A stretch of DNA of 64,000 nt from Paludibacter propionicigenes WB4. Lineage in GTDB: Bacteria > Bacteroidota > Bacteroidia > Bacteroidales > Paludibacteraceae. The notes beneath the pieces were generated by a model. The model made no database searches and was not told the origin of the DNA. It worked only from the letters and a program-made list of their open reading frames with translations. Position numbers and translations under genes: made by a program. The DNA lies in NCBI RefSeq assembly GCF_000183135.1, contig NC_014734.1:2728001-2792000 (forward strand), in the 5' to 3' direction. The stretch's first letter is position 1. Each line of letters starts with the position of its first letter. This document shows positions 54,279 through 63,423 of the stretch, one piece after another.

Positions 54279-54860
54279 TTGAAAGCCAAAGAGAAAATAT
54301 CGGAATATTCTGAAGAAAATTTGCTTCGCACTTTTACCGAAAGTGGCGACACTGTTTTTCTGGGAGAATTGTACAGACGATATATTCCGTTGGTATATGG
54401 TTTGTGTCTGAAATATCTCAATCAGAAAGAAGCGGCACAAGATGCGGTGATGGATATTTTTGGGGTGCTGGCAGACAAAGTGCCGCAGTATGAGATTAAG
54501 AACTTCAATACCTGGCTGTACAGTGTGGCAAAAAACCATTGTTTGCACGTATTGCGCAAAGACAAAAACGTCAGTATGGTTAATATTGAAGATGTGCTTG
54601 TGGAAAATCAAGCCATTTTGACTCTAACGGATAAACCGCAGTCGCAGGAAGAGATGGAAGCGCTGTCTTATTGTATGGACACCTTGCCCGAGGAGCAAAA
54701 GCGAAGCATTCAGTATTTTTTTTACGACGAAAAATCCTATGCCGACATTGTGGATCTGACGGGATACGCGCTCAGCAAAGTGAAGAGTTATATTCAGAAC
54801 GGAAAACGAAACCTGAAAAGTTGCATGATAAAGGTTTTAAAATTAAACCCGGAGCGCTGA
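54279..54860 (+). CDS. ECF-type RNA polymerase sigma factor
   Basis: 193 residues from a TTG start; an in-frame TAG sits directly before it and no other start precedes the sigma-2 region. Region 2 is TVFLGELYRRYIPLVYGLCLKYLN...DIF and region 4 is LPEEQKRSIQYFFYDEKSYADIVDLTGYALSKVKSYIQNGKRNLK. Divergent from the VWA gene (141-base gap) and followed by the membrane protein at 54963. Confidence 0.9.
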   Translation: MKAKEKISEYSEENLLRTFTESGDTVFLGELYRRYIPLVYGLCLKYLNQKEAAQDAVMDIFGVLADKVPQYEIKNFNTWLYSVAKNHCLHVLRKDKNVSMVNIEDVLVENQAILTLTDKPQSQEEMEALSYCMDTLPEEQKRSIQYFFYDEKSYADIVDLTGYALSKVKSYIQNGKRNLKSCMIKVLKLNPER

Positions 54861-54962
54861 CGGAGATAAACACGCTACGATTGATCGATAAACCGGTATA
54901 GAATAATAAAACAAAACGATACAGACTCAGCTCTCACGGGGAGAACAGAAGTTGCAGACAAT

Positions 54963-56228
54963 ATGAGGTTAATAGAGTACATACAAGGTAAACGCCGCGG
55001 GAAAGAAGCCAATAAGCTCGAACGCGAAGCCATGAATGATCCTTTTCTACAGGATGCCATTGATGGTTTTGATGCTGTGGAGGGCAACCATGTACAGGAT
55101 ATTGATGACCTTGAACGCAGTATCATGCAGCAAGCCACGCGGCGCAAGCGCTTTGTACCGTACAGGGCGTGGGCAATAGGAGTGGCAGCCTCTGTTGTGC
55201 TGATGCTGGGCATAGGGAGTCTGTTTTACTTCCGCACCGAACAACCTAAGGTCATTGCACTGCATCCACCCGTGCGTGTAACCCTGCCGCCTGCCGATAC
55301 TGCCCGAAAAAGCATCCCTGCTCCCGAAGAACGTGCGGTGGCACAACATCTGGATAAAAAACTCCGGAAACCCGTCGCTGTACTCAGTGTGCCACCGGTT
55401 GCCGATAGCAACGCCGAACCGATAAAGACTCAGGAAGAGATTAACGAAAGCAAGCAGCATATCAGTGTGTCCGATGTATCTCCGGGATATGACATTGCCG
55501 ATGTGCATTCCACCAAAGACATTGCCGATGTAATGTCGTTCAGGCCGGTAGATAGTAATAAAACGCAGGCGGATAAAGTACAGGCTGTTTCTGTCAATGG
55601 AAGTCCCGTCCAAAAAGAATCTGCCACCCGAACCATTACAAAGCTGTCGGACGTGAAAGCACCATCGGGGGTTATTACCGGGCAGGTGCTTGATGATGCA
55701 GGCGAACCGCTGATAGGAGCCACCGTAAAAGTAAAAGGTATGAACAATGGCACCATTACCAATGCCGAAGGTAAGTTTGAACTTCCTGCTCAGCTCAACG
55801 GTAAGGACAAACTTGTGGCATCTTATATCGGATACCAAAACGAAGAAGTCCCTGCTGCGGGCAATTCGTACATTATCAAACTCAAACCGTCCAATTCGGC
55901 ACTGAGCGAAGTAGTGGTTGTGGGTTATGCATCGCAACGGAAATCATCTGTAGTAGGATCTATACGGGAAACTCCCGTTACGGGTGAAAAATTTGGCGAA
56001 AAAGAGTTTGAGAAATACTATAAAACCCACCATCGTGCCGGACTTTGCGACCGGACAGAATATGAATTGAAAGCCCGCTTCCGTATTGATGCGAATGGTA
56101 AACCTCTTCAAATAGAAGTAACTCAGTCGCCTTGCCCGGAAATAGAACAGGAATTCACCGCACTGCTTATGGGCAGCCCTGCATGGACTAAAACCAACCG
56201 CACCGTAAAACTTACCATCCGCATGTAA
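54963..56228 (+). CDS. Single-pass membrane protein with CarboxypepD_reg, VVVVGYASQR motif and TonB-C-like end; possible anti-sigma
   Basis: 421 residues. A cytoplasmic N-terminal 65 residues, one transmembrane helix (69-90), a variable linker, a CarboxypepD_reg domain (about 236-310), VVVVGYASQR (about 316-325), and a C-terminal stretch (about 345-421) resembling TonB/energy-transducer C-domains. Following an ECF sigma gene, it could be its membrane-bound anti-sigma; the N-terminal part is not a recognised zinc-finger or FecR fold, so this is inference. Confidence 0.7.
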   Translation: MRLIEYIQGKRRGKEANKLEREAMNDPFLQDAIDGFDAVEGNHVQDIDDLERSIMQQATRRKRFVPYRAWAIGVAASVVLMLGIGSLFYFRTEQPKVIALHPPVRVTLPPADTARKSIPAPEERAVAQHLDKKLRKPVAVLSVPPVADSNAEPIKTQEEINESKQHISVSDVSPGYDIADVHSTKDIADVMSFRPVDSNKTQADKVQAVSVNGSPVQKESATRTITKLSDVKAPSGVITGQVLDDAGEPLIGATVKVKGMNNGTITNAEGKFELPAQLNGKDKLVASYIGYQNEEVPAAGNSYIIKLKPSNSALSEVVVVGYASQRKSSVVGSIRETPVTGEKFGEKEFEKYYKTHHRAGLCDRTEYELKARFRIDANGKPLQIEVTQSPCPEIEQEFTALLMGSPAWTKTNRTVKLTIRM

Positions 56229-56947
56229 TTCACCGGCGGCAATGTCCTTTTATACTAAGTAAACCCATAGTGCATTTATTTGATAGATTCTATTTTATAC
56301 CAATGCTATTTGTCTCAAAAATAAACTAAGTGATTCTATGTCAACTAAAAATCAAGATTATATTTTTCTGAAGCCATGATTTTCCACTAAGTGGTTCTAT
56401 GTAGCTAAGTGTTACTGTGAGATTGAATGTTCTTTTTGATAATTGTGACATTTAATTATTACACTTACTTAACTCGTAGTGTATTTATAAAAAAGAATAG
56501 TTTTCATATTGGGGTCTTACCCCAAACCCCACTTCATTTTTTGGCTTGAACCAAAAAACGAAGCAAAAAAGTTCAAGACTATGCCCGCTTCACTCGAAAA
56601 ACTGACGATCGGAAAGCTAAAATCCCCAAACTTCTCCCTTCGGTCGTCAAACAGTGGGTATTTTCACGCTTTCCTTTCTTGTTTTTCGGCTCACCGGACA
56701 AGGTCAGTCCCCGTCATGTTGAGTAAAAACCATAAGCAATAAACTCTGTTTTCTATGTATTCTTCAGAATCGCTATCTGAATCTATGTAGCTAAGTGCTA
56801 CTATGTGGTTGATTAAATAGAGCATTATATTTCCCATACTACTTATCCGCACAAAGGCGGTATGGATTGCTTTTGACTTTTACGCGGTAGCGTATGCTGT
56901 GCTCGTCAGGGTTGCATTGTGTTTATCTCATATAACTTTACGGAGTA
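56229..56947. other. 719-base gap with degenerate repeats; no supported gene
   Basis: Words such as CTAAGTGGTTCTATGT and CTATGTAGCTAAGTG occur in changing form at about 56324, 56385-56420 and 56783-56804. The middle (about 56500-56740) resembles a sequence often found between genes in Bacteroidota, readable as TTGAACCAAAAAACGAAGCA and similar; the 77-codon frame in it is unconvincing. Confidence 0.55.
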
Positions 56948-57748
56948 TCACACCAGTTCCATAATTTTGGCTATCAGGCAGGTGGTGTTTATGGAGTTTA
57001 CTCCAAACAGCGCATTTACTTTATTGTATCGGTTCGATACCGTGTGCGGACTCTTGTACAGTTCCCTGCTCAGCTCTTTCTTTTTACAATCCTCAACATG
57101 CTTTTTTATCAGCTCCCGGTCTATCTCATCCAGTTTAAGGGTAAGTAGTTTTGCCGAATATTGGTGCTCTTCGGTGTACTGCTCCGTTGGCGGACTAAAT
57201 TTCCTAAACTCAGGGATATTCATATCCTGTAGTCGTTTGGTTTCGGTGGTAATTAACCATGCATTGCCGTGTTCATCATATTCGCTTATGTACGTATGAT
57301 GCAGGTAGGGGTGATATAGTCCATCCCTTTCCAGCAGTCGGCGAATGTACAGCACACGAAAGTGCAGTCGCTCCTCGGCAGTAAGACTCTGAATAAATTC
57401 ATAACTCCTGAGGATGGTGTCCAGGCAGAAACGCAGGTTTTGCGGTTCGGTCAGGTCGTTCAGTGTTTTCATATTGTCCATCACGGCAGGACTCAGCGAC
57501 GGATATTTCAGGTATTTATTAAAGAGCGAATCGTGAAACGTGAAATGTTTCGTGTGCAGGTCGAAAATCGTCACGCTGTAGTCACGCAGTCCTTTTCGGT
57601 GACTGAAAGTTTTTTCAAAATACTTTTTTTGCTCCAGCATAAGAGGTGCTATTGTACAATAGTGTGTGGACAGAAGTTTGTATAACTCCTTTACCAACTG
57701 ATGTGTAGTCGGCAGATAACTCATAGTCATTTGTTTTAGGTTGAACAT
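56948..57748 (-). CDS. LuxR-type helix-turn-helix regulator with unknown sensor domain
   Basis: 266 residues. The last 65 match the LuxR/GerE DNA-binding domain: LDEIDRELIKKHVEDCKKKELSRELYKSPHTVSNRYNKV. The N-terminal 190 residues resemble PAS-like sensors in size, but no signature is visible. Transcribed away from the palindrome array at 58073, with about 325 bases of gene-free sequence in between that show nothing else recognisable. Confidence 0.75.
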   Translation of the reverse strand: MFNLKQMTMSYLPTTHQLVKELYKLLSTHYCTIAPLMLEQKKYFEKTFSHRKGLRDYSVTIFDLHTKHFTFHDSLFNKYLKYPSLSPAVMDNMKTLNDLTEPQNLRFCLDTILRSYEFIQSLTAEERLHFRVLYIRRLLERDGLYHPYLHHTYISEYDEHGNAWLITTETKRLQDMNIPEFRKFSPPTEQYTEEHQYSAKLLTLKLDEIDRELIKKHVEDCKKKELSRELYKSPHTVSNRYNKVNALFGVNSINTTCLIAKIMELV

Positions 57749-58072
57749 ATATCAACGCCATATCATAACAAACAAAAATCAATGACGCACTTTATAATTC
57801 ACGTTGCAAAAAAATAAAAAATACCCTTAACTTCCAAGGAGTGTTAATAATATTTAACTAATTAGGCTAAAAAAGGTATCGGTGACTTAAAAAATAGCCC
57901 GAAATAATTCTGTTTTTTTGCAGCGTAACAAAAAAGTTTGTTGCCTTAGCCGTAAGTTGGTTGAATGTACACCTGAGTAGCTTGCCCTTTCTGTTAAGCA
58001 GCCGTATTTCATCAAAGAGTAGGTGCAACTATGGTATAAACCGACTCATTGTCAGGTGAAAACTACAGCAGA

Positions 58073-58310
58073 TTTTCCAAACAATGCTTCATAGTTTGGA
58101 AAAGCAGGAGTCACTTAAACAAACAATACTTCATTGTTTGGAAGAAATGCAATCGTTGTTGCTAAACAATGCTTCATTGTTTGGAAAAGCAGAAACATTT
58201 TAAACAAACAATGCTTCGTTGTTTGGAAGAAATGCGCTCATTGTTGGCAAACAATGCTTCATAGTTTGGAAAAGTAGAAGCAACTTAAGCAAACAATATT
58301 CTATTGTTTT
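58073..58310. repeat. Array of six palindromes at a 42-43 base period
   Basis: Copies centre at about 58088, 58130, 58173, 58215, 58258 and 58300. Each has the form CAAACAATG-CTT-CATTGTTTG with small changes; the first extends to 14-base arms (58073-58103). The last copy has A-T pairs where others have G-C, keeping the arms paired. Intervening stretches alternate between two kinds (odd ones alike, even ones alike), so the real unit is an 85-base tandem repeat with two palindromes. Confidence 0.85.
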
Positions 58311-58405
58311 CCTGACTAACAGCAATTGCGGCCTATATAAGCACAGAATAATAGTCACAGATTCAATTAATTATATACTAATCCTTTAAAAAAATCAACA
58401 ACATT

Positions 58406-59032
58406 ATGGGAAATGCAAAAGTTTCAATCAATTTTTCGTCGGGCAAATACTCTGACGAAGCCCTGGGTACCAAAACCAACAACATTATCGAAAACATGGA
58501 AAGAAACCCGAACTTTCAGTCACCTACTCCTTCGATACAGGAACTGCGTACGGCCAACAACAACTACATTGCGTCGCTGGCTAAGGTAGAGGGAGGTACT
58601 AAACAGGATACGGTAATCAAAAACAACTTGCGTGCAATAGTAGAAGACATGCTGCAAACGCTGGGAGGCTATGTGCAGACCATTAGCGGGGGCGACGAAT
58701 CTATTATACTGAGCAGCGGCATGGATGTGAACAAAAAGAAAAGCCCCGTGGGACAACTGCCCAAACCCGAAAACTTAACCGTGAAACCGGGCGACAACAA
58801 AGGTGCCGTGATACTGACTTGCGACGTGGTGCCCAGTGCATCGTTCTACGAATTTGAATACACCGAAATGCCTTTGACAGCAACACCCAACTGGATTCAG
58901 AAAACTTGCACCAAACGCCGACTTCAACTCGAAGGACTCATCAGCGGCAAGCAATATGCTTTCCGTGTGGCAGGCGCAGGCTCCGATCCTTCGCGCATTT
59001 ACAGCGAGATTGCTACCAGTTACATTTTATAA
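58406..59032 (+). CDS. Fibronectin type III-like protein with helical N-terminal half
   Basis: 208 residues without signal peptide. The first 100 are predicted helical and polar; the second half (about 118-208) reads as a fibronectin-III fold (PKPENLTVKPGDNKGAVILTCDVVPSASFYEFEYTE and GLISGKQYAFRVAGAGSDPSRIYSEIA). Short cytosolic proteins of this kind occur in many Bacteroidota and are unassigned. Preceded by the palindrome array and ended by the hairpin at 59063. Confidence 0.8.
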   Translation: MGNAKVSINFSSGKYSDEALGTKTNNIIENMERNPNFQSPTPSIQELRTANNNYIASLAKVEGGTKQDTVIKNNLRAIVEDMLQTLGGYVQTISGGDESIILSSGMDVNKKKSPVGQLPKPENLTVKPGDNKGAVILTCDVVPSASFYEFEYTEMPLTATPNWIQKTCTKRRLQLEGLISGKQYAFRVAGAGSDPSRIYSEIATSYIL

Positions 59033-59062
59033 CGCGCCGCTATCGTACAGCTACTTACCCCT

Positions 59063-59099
59063 AAAACCATCTATGCCCCGCCGCGTGGATGGTTTTTTT
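59063..59099 (+). terminator. Terminator after the FN3-like gene
   Basis: AAAACCATC (59063-59071) pairs with GATGGTTTT (59088-59096), followed by T-rich sequence. Confidence 0.85.
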
Positions 59100-59161
59100 A
59101 TACACTGAAACCCGCACCAATAAACAACTTTTAAATTTGCTTATAAAAAGGAGTCTAATTT

Positions 59162-59193
59162 TTTGGATGTTATATCTAAAATATGTAAGTTTG
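59162..59193 (+). promoter_or_regulatory. Promoter of the small Cys-rich protein
   Basis: TTTG at 59162-59165 and TAAGTTTG at 59186-59193, spacing 20. It supports the unusual TTG start at 59226. Confidence 0.6.
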
Positions 59194-59225
59194 TGAATTG
59201 TTTTATTTAAAGAATCTATACTACC

Positions 59226-59447
59226 TTGAAAAAACTTACACTTAGTCTGTTTACGATTTTGCTTCTTTCCGCTTTTTCTCCCGAAAGCCCTTCATCAACC
59301 GTCTATATCTGCACCGGTCCAAAAGCCAAAGTATATCATTCTATAAGTACCTGCCGTGGAGCAAAAAATTGTAGCGATGCTATAGTAGCTGTCTCGATAG
59401 CTAAAGCTAAAAAGATGGGTAGGAGAGAGTGTAAGATTTGTTGGTGA
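59226..59447 (+). CDS. Small secreted protein with Ada-like metal-binding Cys motif
   Basis: 73 residues from a TTG start; residues 1-17 form a signal peptide. The remainder, VYICTGPKAKVYHSISTCRG followed by CKICW at the end, matches the short zinc-binding modules related to the Ada N-terminal domain, with Cys spaced for one metal. Function unknown. It sits between the terminator at 59063-59099 and the AT-rich island. Confidence 0.7.
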   Translation: MKKLTLSLFTILLLSAFSPESPSSTVYICTGPKAKVYHSISTCRGAKNCSDAIVAVSIAKAKKMGRRECKICW

Positions 59448-59640
59448 GAGGGATATTGTTATAGGTCTAAATTCTTTTGATTTTAAAGATTAAAAGGTCG
59501 ATATAGTTTTTAGACGATAATGATTTGAGGAAAATGATTAAACTATAAAATGTAAGCGAGTTAAGTTTAGAATCTAATGTTGTTATAAAATTTGCAAATA
59601 TCTAGTAATTAAATAATAAACCAATAAAATAACTAATATT

Positions 59641-60516
59641 ATGAGCAAAAAACAGAAAGAAAAAGAATTTTATTTTTATGTAATAAACATCAAGTTAAGA
59701 GATAAAGAAAGTAAAAAAGACTTAGAACATACTGATTATACAAGAATTTTTAAAAGTCTATTTAATAATAGGGTGCATAAGCGATCATCAAACACTAAGC
59801 ATTGCATCATTAAGAATCTTTTTGAAGAAATAGAAAATGATGAAGTACTGTATTTATCTGGACTTATAGCTCAGTTTACCTACATTGAAAATGAAAAATG
59901 GTTCAATGTTAAATCAATGGATATTGATGAAGAATTCGCAGCTCCAGAAGGTTTATTCCCAGATGCTAAAATGACAGAATATGTTTTTATCCCAAAAGCA
60001 CATCGTTTTTGTTACAAGATAACTAGTGAATTTCAAACTAATCCTTATCCAATAAAAAACTTTTTTGAAAAGGCATTAAATGAAGTGTGCAAATCTAATG
60101 AATATGTGCAAGTAGATGTAGAAACAGATGCATCTACTATTGAAATGATTCTTGCATCCCCTGTAATAAAAAAACTAATTATAGACATTAATTACTCAAA
60201 CTTTGACAGTGGAAATGTACTAAAAAGATTTGTAGACGATGATGTTAGGCAGTCTAATACTTCTAAGCTAAAAATAGAGGCAACACAAAAACCTGGCGTA
60301 TCAATAGATGTAAAAGAGAGTAAGATACTATCTGGTGCAATATCATCTTCTTTAAGTAATGGTGAGACTCAAGCTAGAGTCATTGATGAAAAAGGGAAAA
60401 CACATACAATTAATACATCAGACTTTCCATTAAAGGATCATGTATTTGGATTTCCGAGCAGATTTAATGCATTAGTTCATAATAAAATTATGGAAATGTT
60501 CAGAAATGGAAACTAA
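59641..60516 (+). CDS. DUF4747-like protein, first gene of a putative defence operon
   Basis: 291 residues, no signal peptide or membrane helix. It opens FYFYVINIKLRDKESKKDL and contains YVFIPKAHRFCYKI (about 117-130) and VDVETDASTIEMILASPVIKKLIIDI (about 159-184). This order resembles DUF4747, a family I recall from defence-type neighbourhoods; I am not certain of the match. Its last 11 bases overlap the next gene. Codon use is very AT-rich compared with genes left of 59,100. Confidence 0.6.
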   Translation: MSKKQKEKEFYFYVINIKLRDKESKKDLEHTDYTRIFKSLFNNRVHKRSSNTKHCIIKNLFEEIENDEVLYLSGLIAQFTYIENEKWFNVKSMDIDEEFAAPEGLFPDAKMTEYVFIPKAHRFCYKITSEFQTNPYPIKNFFEKALNEVCKSNEYVQVDVETDASTIEMILASPVIKKLIIDINYSNFDSGNVLKRFVDDDVRQSNTSKLKIEATQKPGVSIDVKESKILSGAISSSLSNGETQARVIDEKGKTHTINTSDFPLKDHVFGFPSRFNALVHNKIMEMFRNGN

Positions 60517-61135
60517 ATATACTTATGAAAACATAAAGGATAATTTCGTTGTAGGACTTAAAGGTATTTTTAAAATTGTCGGATTAAAGGAAATTATTTT
60601 TAGTGTAGTAAATATACTTTCCATTAGTTTGTCTATCATTATTATAATCTGCTCATTTATTTTCGAGTTAGATGAATATAAGTTGATAGTTGAGATAGTT
60701 GGACTGATGGTGAATTTTTTACCAAGTATACTCGGTTTCACTATTGCCGGTTATACTTTAGTAGTTGGTTTTATTCAATCTGGCATGTTAAGTAAAATAT
60801 CAGAACCAATAGAAGATAGCAAATATAGTCTTTATCAGAATATGTCATCTAATTTTGCTTTAAATGTGATTTTTCAAGGGTTTGCTTTGATATTTGCTTT
60901 TTTTGTTCACTTTATTATTTATTTTGATAATGAAATAATTTCTAATATAGAAATATATTATTACGATATAATAAATAAATTAGGTCTATTTTTAATTCTT
61001 TACTGGTTCATAATATCACTCTTTTTGGTTATTCAAATAACTATCAATATATTTAATTTCAGTCAACTCCATCACTATTTCATAAATAAAGAAAAGTTGG
61101 ATAAAATCAATAATCTAAAAAAAACAAAGAAATGA
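60506..61135 (+). CDS. Four-helix membrane protein of the putative defence operon
   Basis: 209 residues with transmembrane segments at about 33-52, 60-85, 115-140 and 155-180 and basic C-terminus (NNLKKTKK). No known family recognised. Overlaps the preceding gene by 11 bases and the next by four (ATGA), so all are read from one message. A membrane component could anchor the system or act as an effector that disturbs the membrane; neither is shown. Confidence 0.75.
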   Translation: METKYTYENIKDNFVVGLKGIFKIVGLKEIIFSVVNILSISLSIIIIICSFIFELDEYKLIVEIVGLMVNFLPSILGFTIAGYTLVVGFIQSGMLSKISEPIEDSKYSLYQNMSSNFALNVIFQGFALIFAFFVHFIIYFDNEIISNIEIYYYDIINKLGLFLILYWFIISLFLVIQITINIFNFSQLHHYFINKEKLDKINNLKKTKK

Positions 61136-62178
61136 GTATTAATTATTCAAGTGTAAAGTTAAATAAGTTTATTGTTCATCATGTTGAGAACAAAGAAAGT
61201 ATTAGACCTTTTATTCTTTCCTCAAATGAAACCACAGTTGATGATGAACAGTTAAGAGGAATTATTATAGAGTATTTTTTTTCTTCATTTAAAAATGATA
61301 ATTATTATCATTTTATTCATAATTCAAATATAGAAATGAATGAAATATATTCATACACTAATGAAATATTTGACAATAATAGTACCTTTTTAGAAAACTC
61401 AATTAATATTGCCAAATATCTCTCAGATTGTTCAATTCATCCAAAAATAAAAAATGGAAAAGTTTTCATTGCCTATTTTGACAACTGTATTATTGATGAT
61501 ATAGTAACTGACGCTATTGGCATTTTCAAAATTGAAAATCTTGATTATTTTTTGAAAACTCATGAATCAAACAAACAATATGATATAAACTATGAGCAAG
61601 GCATTAATATTGAAAAAATAGACAAAGGATGTCTTATATTTAACTTAGAAAAGGGAAATGGTAATATTGTATCTATAATTGATAGGACGAATAAAAGTAT
61701 AGAAGCAAAGTATTGGACTGAAAACTTTTTACACGTTGAACAAAGAAAAGACGAGTACTATAATACTCAAAATGTACTGTCAATGTGTAAGAACTTTATC
61801 AAAGAAGGTCTTCCGGAAGAATTGGATATATCAAAAGCAGATCAGGTAGACTTTTTAAATAAGGCGGTAGAGTACTTCAAAAAGAATGAAGACTTTGATA
61901 TGTCAGACTTTAAAAAAGTAGTAATGGGTAAACCGGAGGTTGCTCAGAGTTTTGATCAATATAAATCGGAGTATGAATTTGCTCGTGAACTAGCTGTTCT
62001 GGATAGGTTCTCTATTTCAGAAGCAGCAGTAAAGAAACAAGCACGTGCTTTAAAAAGCGTCATTAAACTGGATAAGAACTTTCATATCTATGTGCATGGT
62101 GACAGAGATATGATTGAGCAGGGAACAGATGAAGAAGGAAGGAAGTATTATAAGATTTATTATAATCAGGAGAGCTAA
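61132..62178 (+). CDS. Nucleoid-associated protein NdpA/YejK family
   Basis: 348 residues. The whole length matches the Bacteroidota form of the 37-kDa nucleoid-associated protein: YSSVKLNKFIVHHVENK at the start, IKNGKVFIAYFDNCIIDD, IEKIDKGCLIFNLE, YYNTQNVLSMCKNFI, and SVIKLDKNFHIYVHGDRDMIEQG near the end. E. coli YejK binds nucleoid and its exact role is unclear. Here it sits between a membrane protein and an ATPase rather than alone, which is unusual. Shares one base (TAATG) with the ATPase start. Confidence 0.82.
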   Translation: MSINYSSVKLNKFIVHHVENKESIRPFILSSNETTVDDEQLRGIIIEYFFSSFKNDNYYHFIHNSNIEMNEIYSYTNEIFDNNSTFLENSINIAKYLSDCSIHPKIKNGKVFIAYFDNCIIDDIVTDAIGIFKIENLDYFLKTHESNKQYDINYEQGINIEKIDKGCLIFNLEKGNGNIVSIIDRTNKSIEAKYWTENFLHVEQRKDEYYNTQNVLSMCKNFIKEGLPEELDISKADQVDFLNKAVEYFKKNEDFDMSDFKKVVMGKPEVAQSFDQYKSEYEFARELAVLDRFSISEAAVKKQARALKSVIKLDKNFHIYVHGDRDMIEQGTDEEGRKYYKIYYNQES

Positions 62179-63419
62179 TGTTTGATTCAAATTTTCAAAT
62201 ACCCACAGAATTACTCTCATTCCGAAATACATTACCAGAAGATGTAAATATCATTGTTGGAGAGAATGGAAGCGGAAAAAGTTATATGCTCTCACAATTG
62301 GCTGAAAATCATTTAAAATCAAATAATAAAGATGTTGTAGTCATTGCCAATTCAATTCATGATAAATTTAAACCTCATCACTCCATAAGATTTCACCCAC
62401 TAAAAAATAGTGTTGGGAGAAAATATACTAAAGATGTTTTAAAGAAATCACTCATTAACATGAGTAAAGATTCTTCAAAGAGAATTAACTTCGCTACAAA
62501 CGTACTTAAATATGTTGGATTTGATTCAAAAATTGGATTTAGACTTCACTTCAAAAATACATCTCTAAATGATATAGATGATATATTCGATTTGAATGAT
62601 GAGTTATTTCTAAAATATAAATTACAAGATATTGATATTGAGAAAGAAGAACGGGAAGATATTTATTCTGAATTATTGAAATATCTAAATTACTCTATCA
62701 AAAACAAAAAAGTCTACAATCAAAGAACTTACAACGAATTCTATGATATAATTTGGTTTAATATGAATGATTATGAATCTTCGTATAAATTTTCATTAAT
62801 CAATTTATTTAAATGGGAATATATATTAGTTAGAAATAAGATAATAGAACCCATTGATGTTTTTCTCTCAAAAAACGACCAAATTATTCCATTGTTGTCA
62901 GCTAGTTCGGGTGAGTTAGCATTAATTACAAGTTTTTTATATATCACATCAATTATAAATGAAAAAACTGTAATCTTAATTGATGAACCCGAAAATAGTT
63001 TGCATCCTAAATGGCAAAGAGAATATGTAAAATTACTTGTTGACATTGTGTACTTATATCAACCCCATATAGTTATTGCAACTCACTCACCATTAATAGT
63101 AAGTGGTGCTGAATTAAATGTAAAAGGAGCAAAAATATATAAAGCCCAAAATTTTGAACTTGAACTACAAGAAAAAAGAACGCTAAACATTGAAGAGATA
63201 TATTATGATTTATTTGATACAATTATGCCCGAAAATCGAATACTATCTAATATTATTGTAAATCAATTGAATAAGTTAGAAAAGAAAGAGATTAGTCTAG
63301 AGAATTTTCTTAAATATCTTGATCCAATTTATGATAATGTTCGTGATAAGCGTCAAATAAAGATGTTAGATGGCATTTCAAAATTAGCTGAAAAAATTGT
63401 TCTTCAAAGAAAAAATTAG
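62178..63419 (+). CDS. ABC/SMC-type AAA ATPase (Septu PtuA-like)
   Basis: 413 residues. Walker A is GENGSGKS (28-35), the ABC signature region SASSGELAL (about 241-249), Walker B VILIDEPENSLHPKWQ (about 264-279), and the H-loop IATHSP (about 299-304). This is the set shared by RecF/SMC-like and OLD-like ATPases used in defence. An HNH gene follows four bases later, as in Septu (PtuA-PtuB) and related systems. The mid-section is larger than the minimal domain and helical. Confidence 0.85.
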   Translation: MFDSNFQIPTELLSFRNTLPEDVNIIVGENGSGKSYMLSQLAENHLKSNNKDVVVIANSIHDKFKPHHSIRFHPLKNSVGRKYTKDVLKKSLINMSKDSSKRINFATNVLKYVGFDSKIGFRLHFKNTSLNDIDDIFDLNDELFLKYKLQDIDIEKEEREDIYSELLKYLNYSIKNKKVYNQRTYNEFYDIIWFNMNDYESSYKFSLINLFKWEYILVRNKIIEPIDVFLSKNDQIIPLLSASSGELALITSFLYITSIINEKTVILIDEPENSLHPKWQREYVKLLVDIVYLYQPHIVIATHSPLIVSGAELNVKGAKIYKAQNFELELQEKRTLNIEEIYYDLFDTIMPENRILSNIIVNQLNKLEKKEISLENFLKYLDPIYDNVRDKRQIKMLDGISKLAEKIVLQRKN

Positions 63420-63423
63420 TATT

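Noticed and set aside
52257-56228. TonB-dependent receptors, suggested by VVVVGYASQR
   Set aside because: Neither protein has a beta-barrel after the motif; one is a VWA protein and the other a single-pass membrane protein.
56509-56742. 77-codon open frame
   Set aside because: Lies in a sequence that looks like an intergenic repeat; no signal peptide, domain or start signal.
58073-58310. CRISPR-like array
   Set aside because: Repeat length and spacing look similar, but the intervening stretches repeat each other in alternation (85-base tandem unit), and no cas gene is present.
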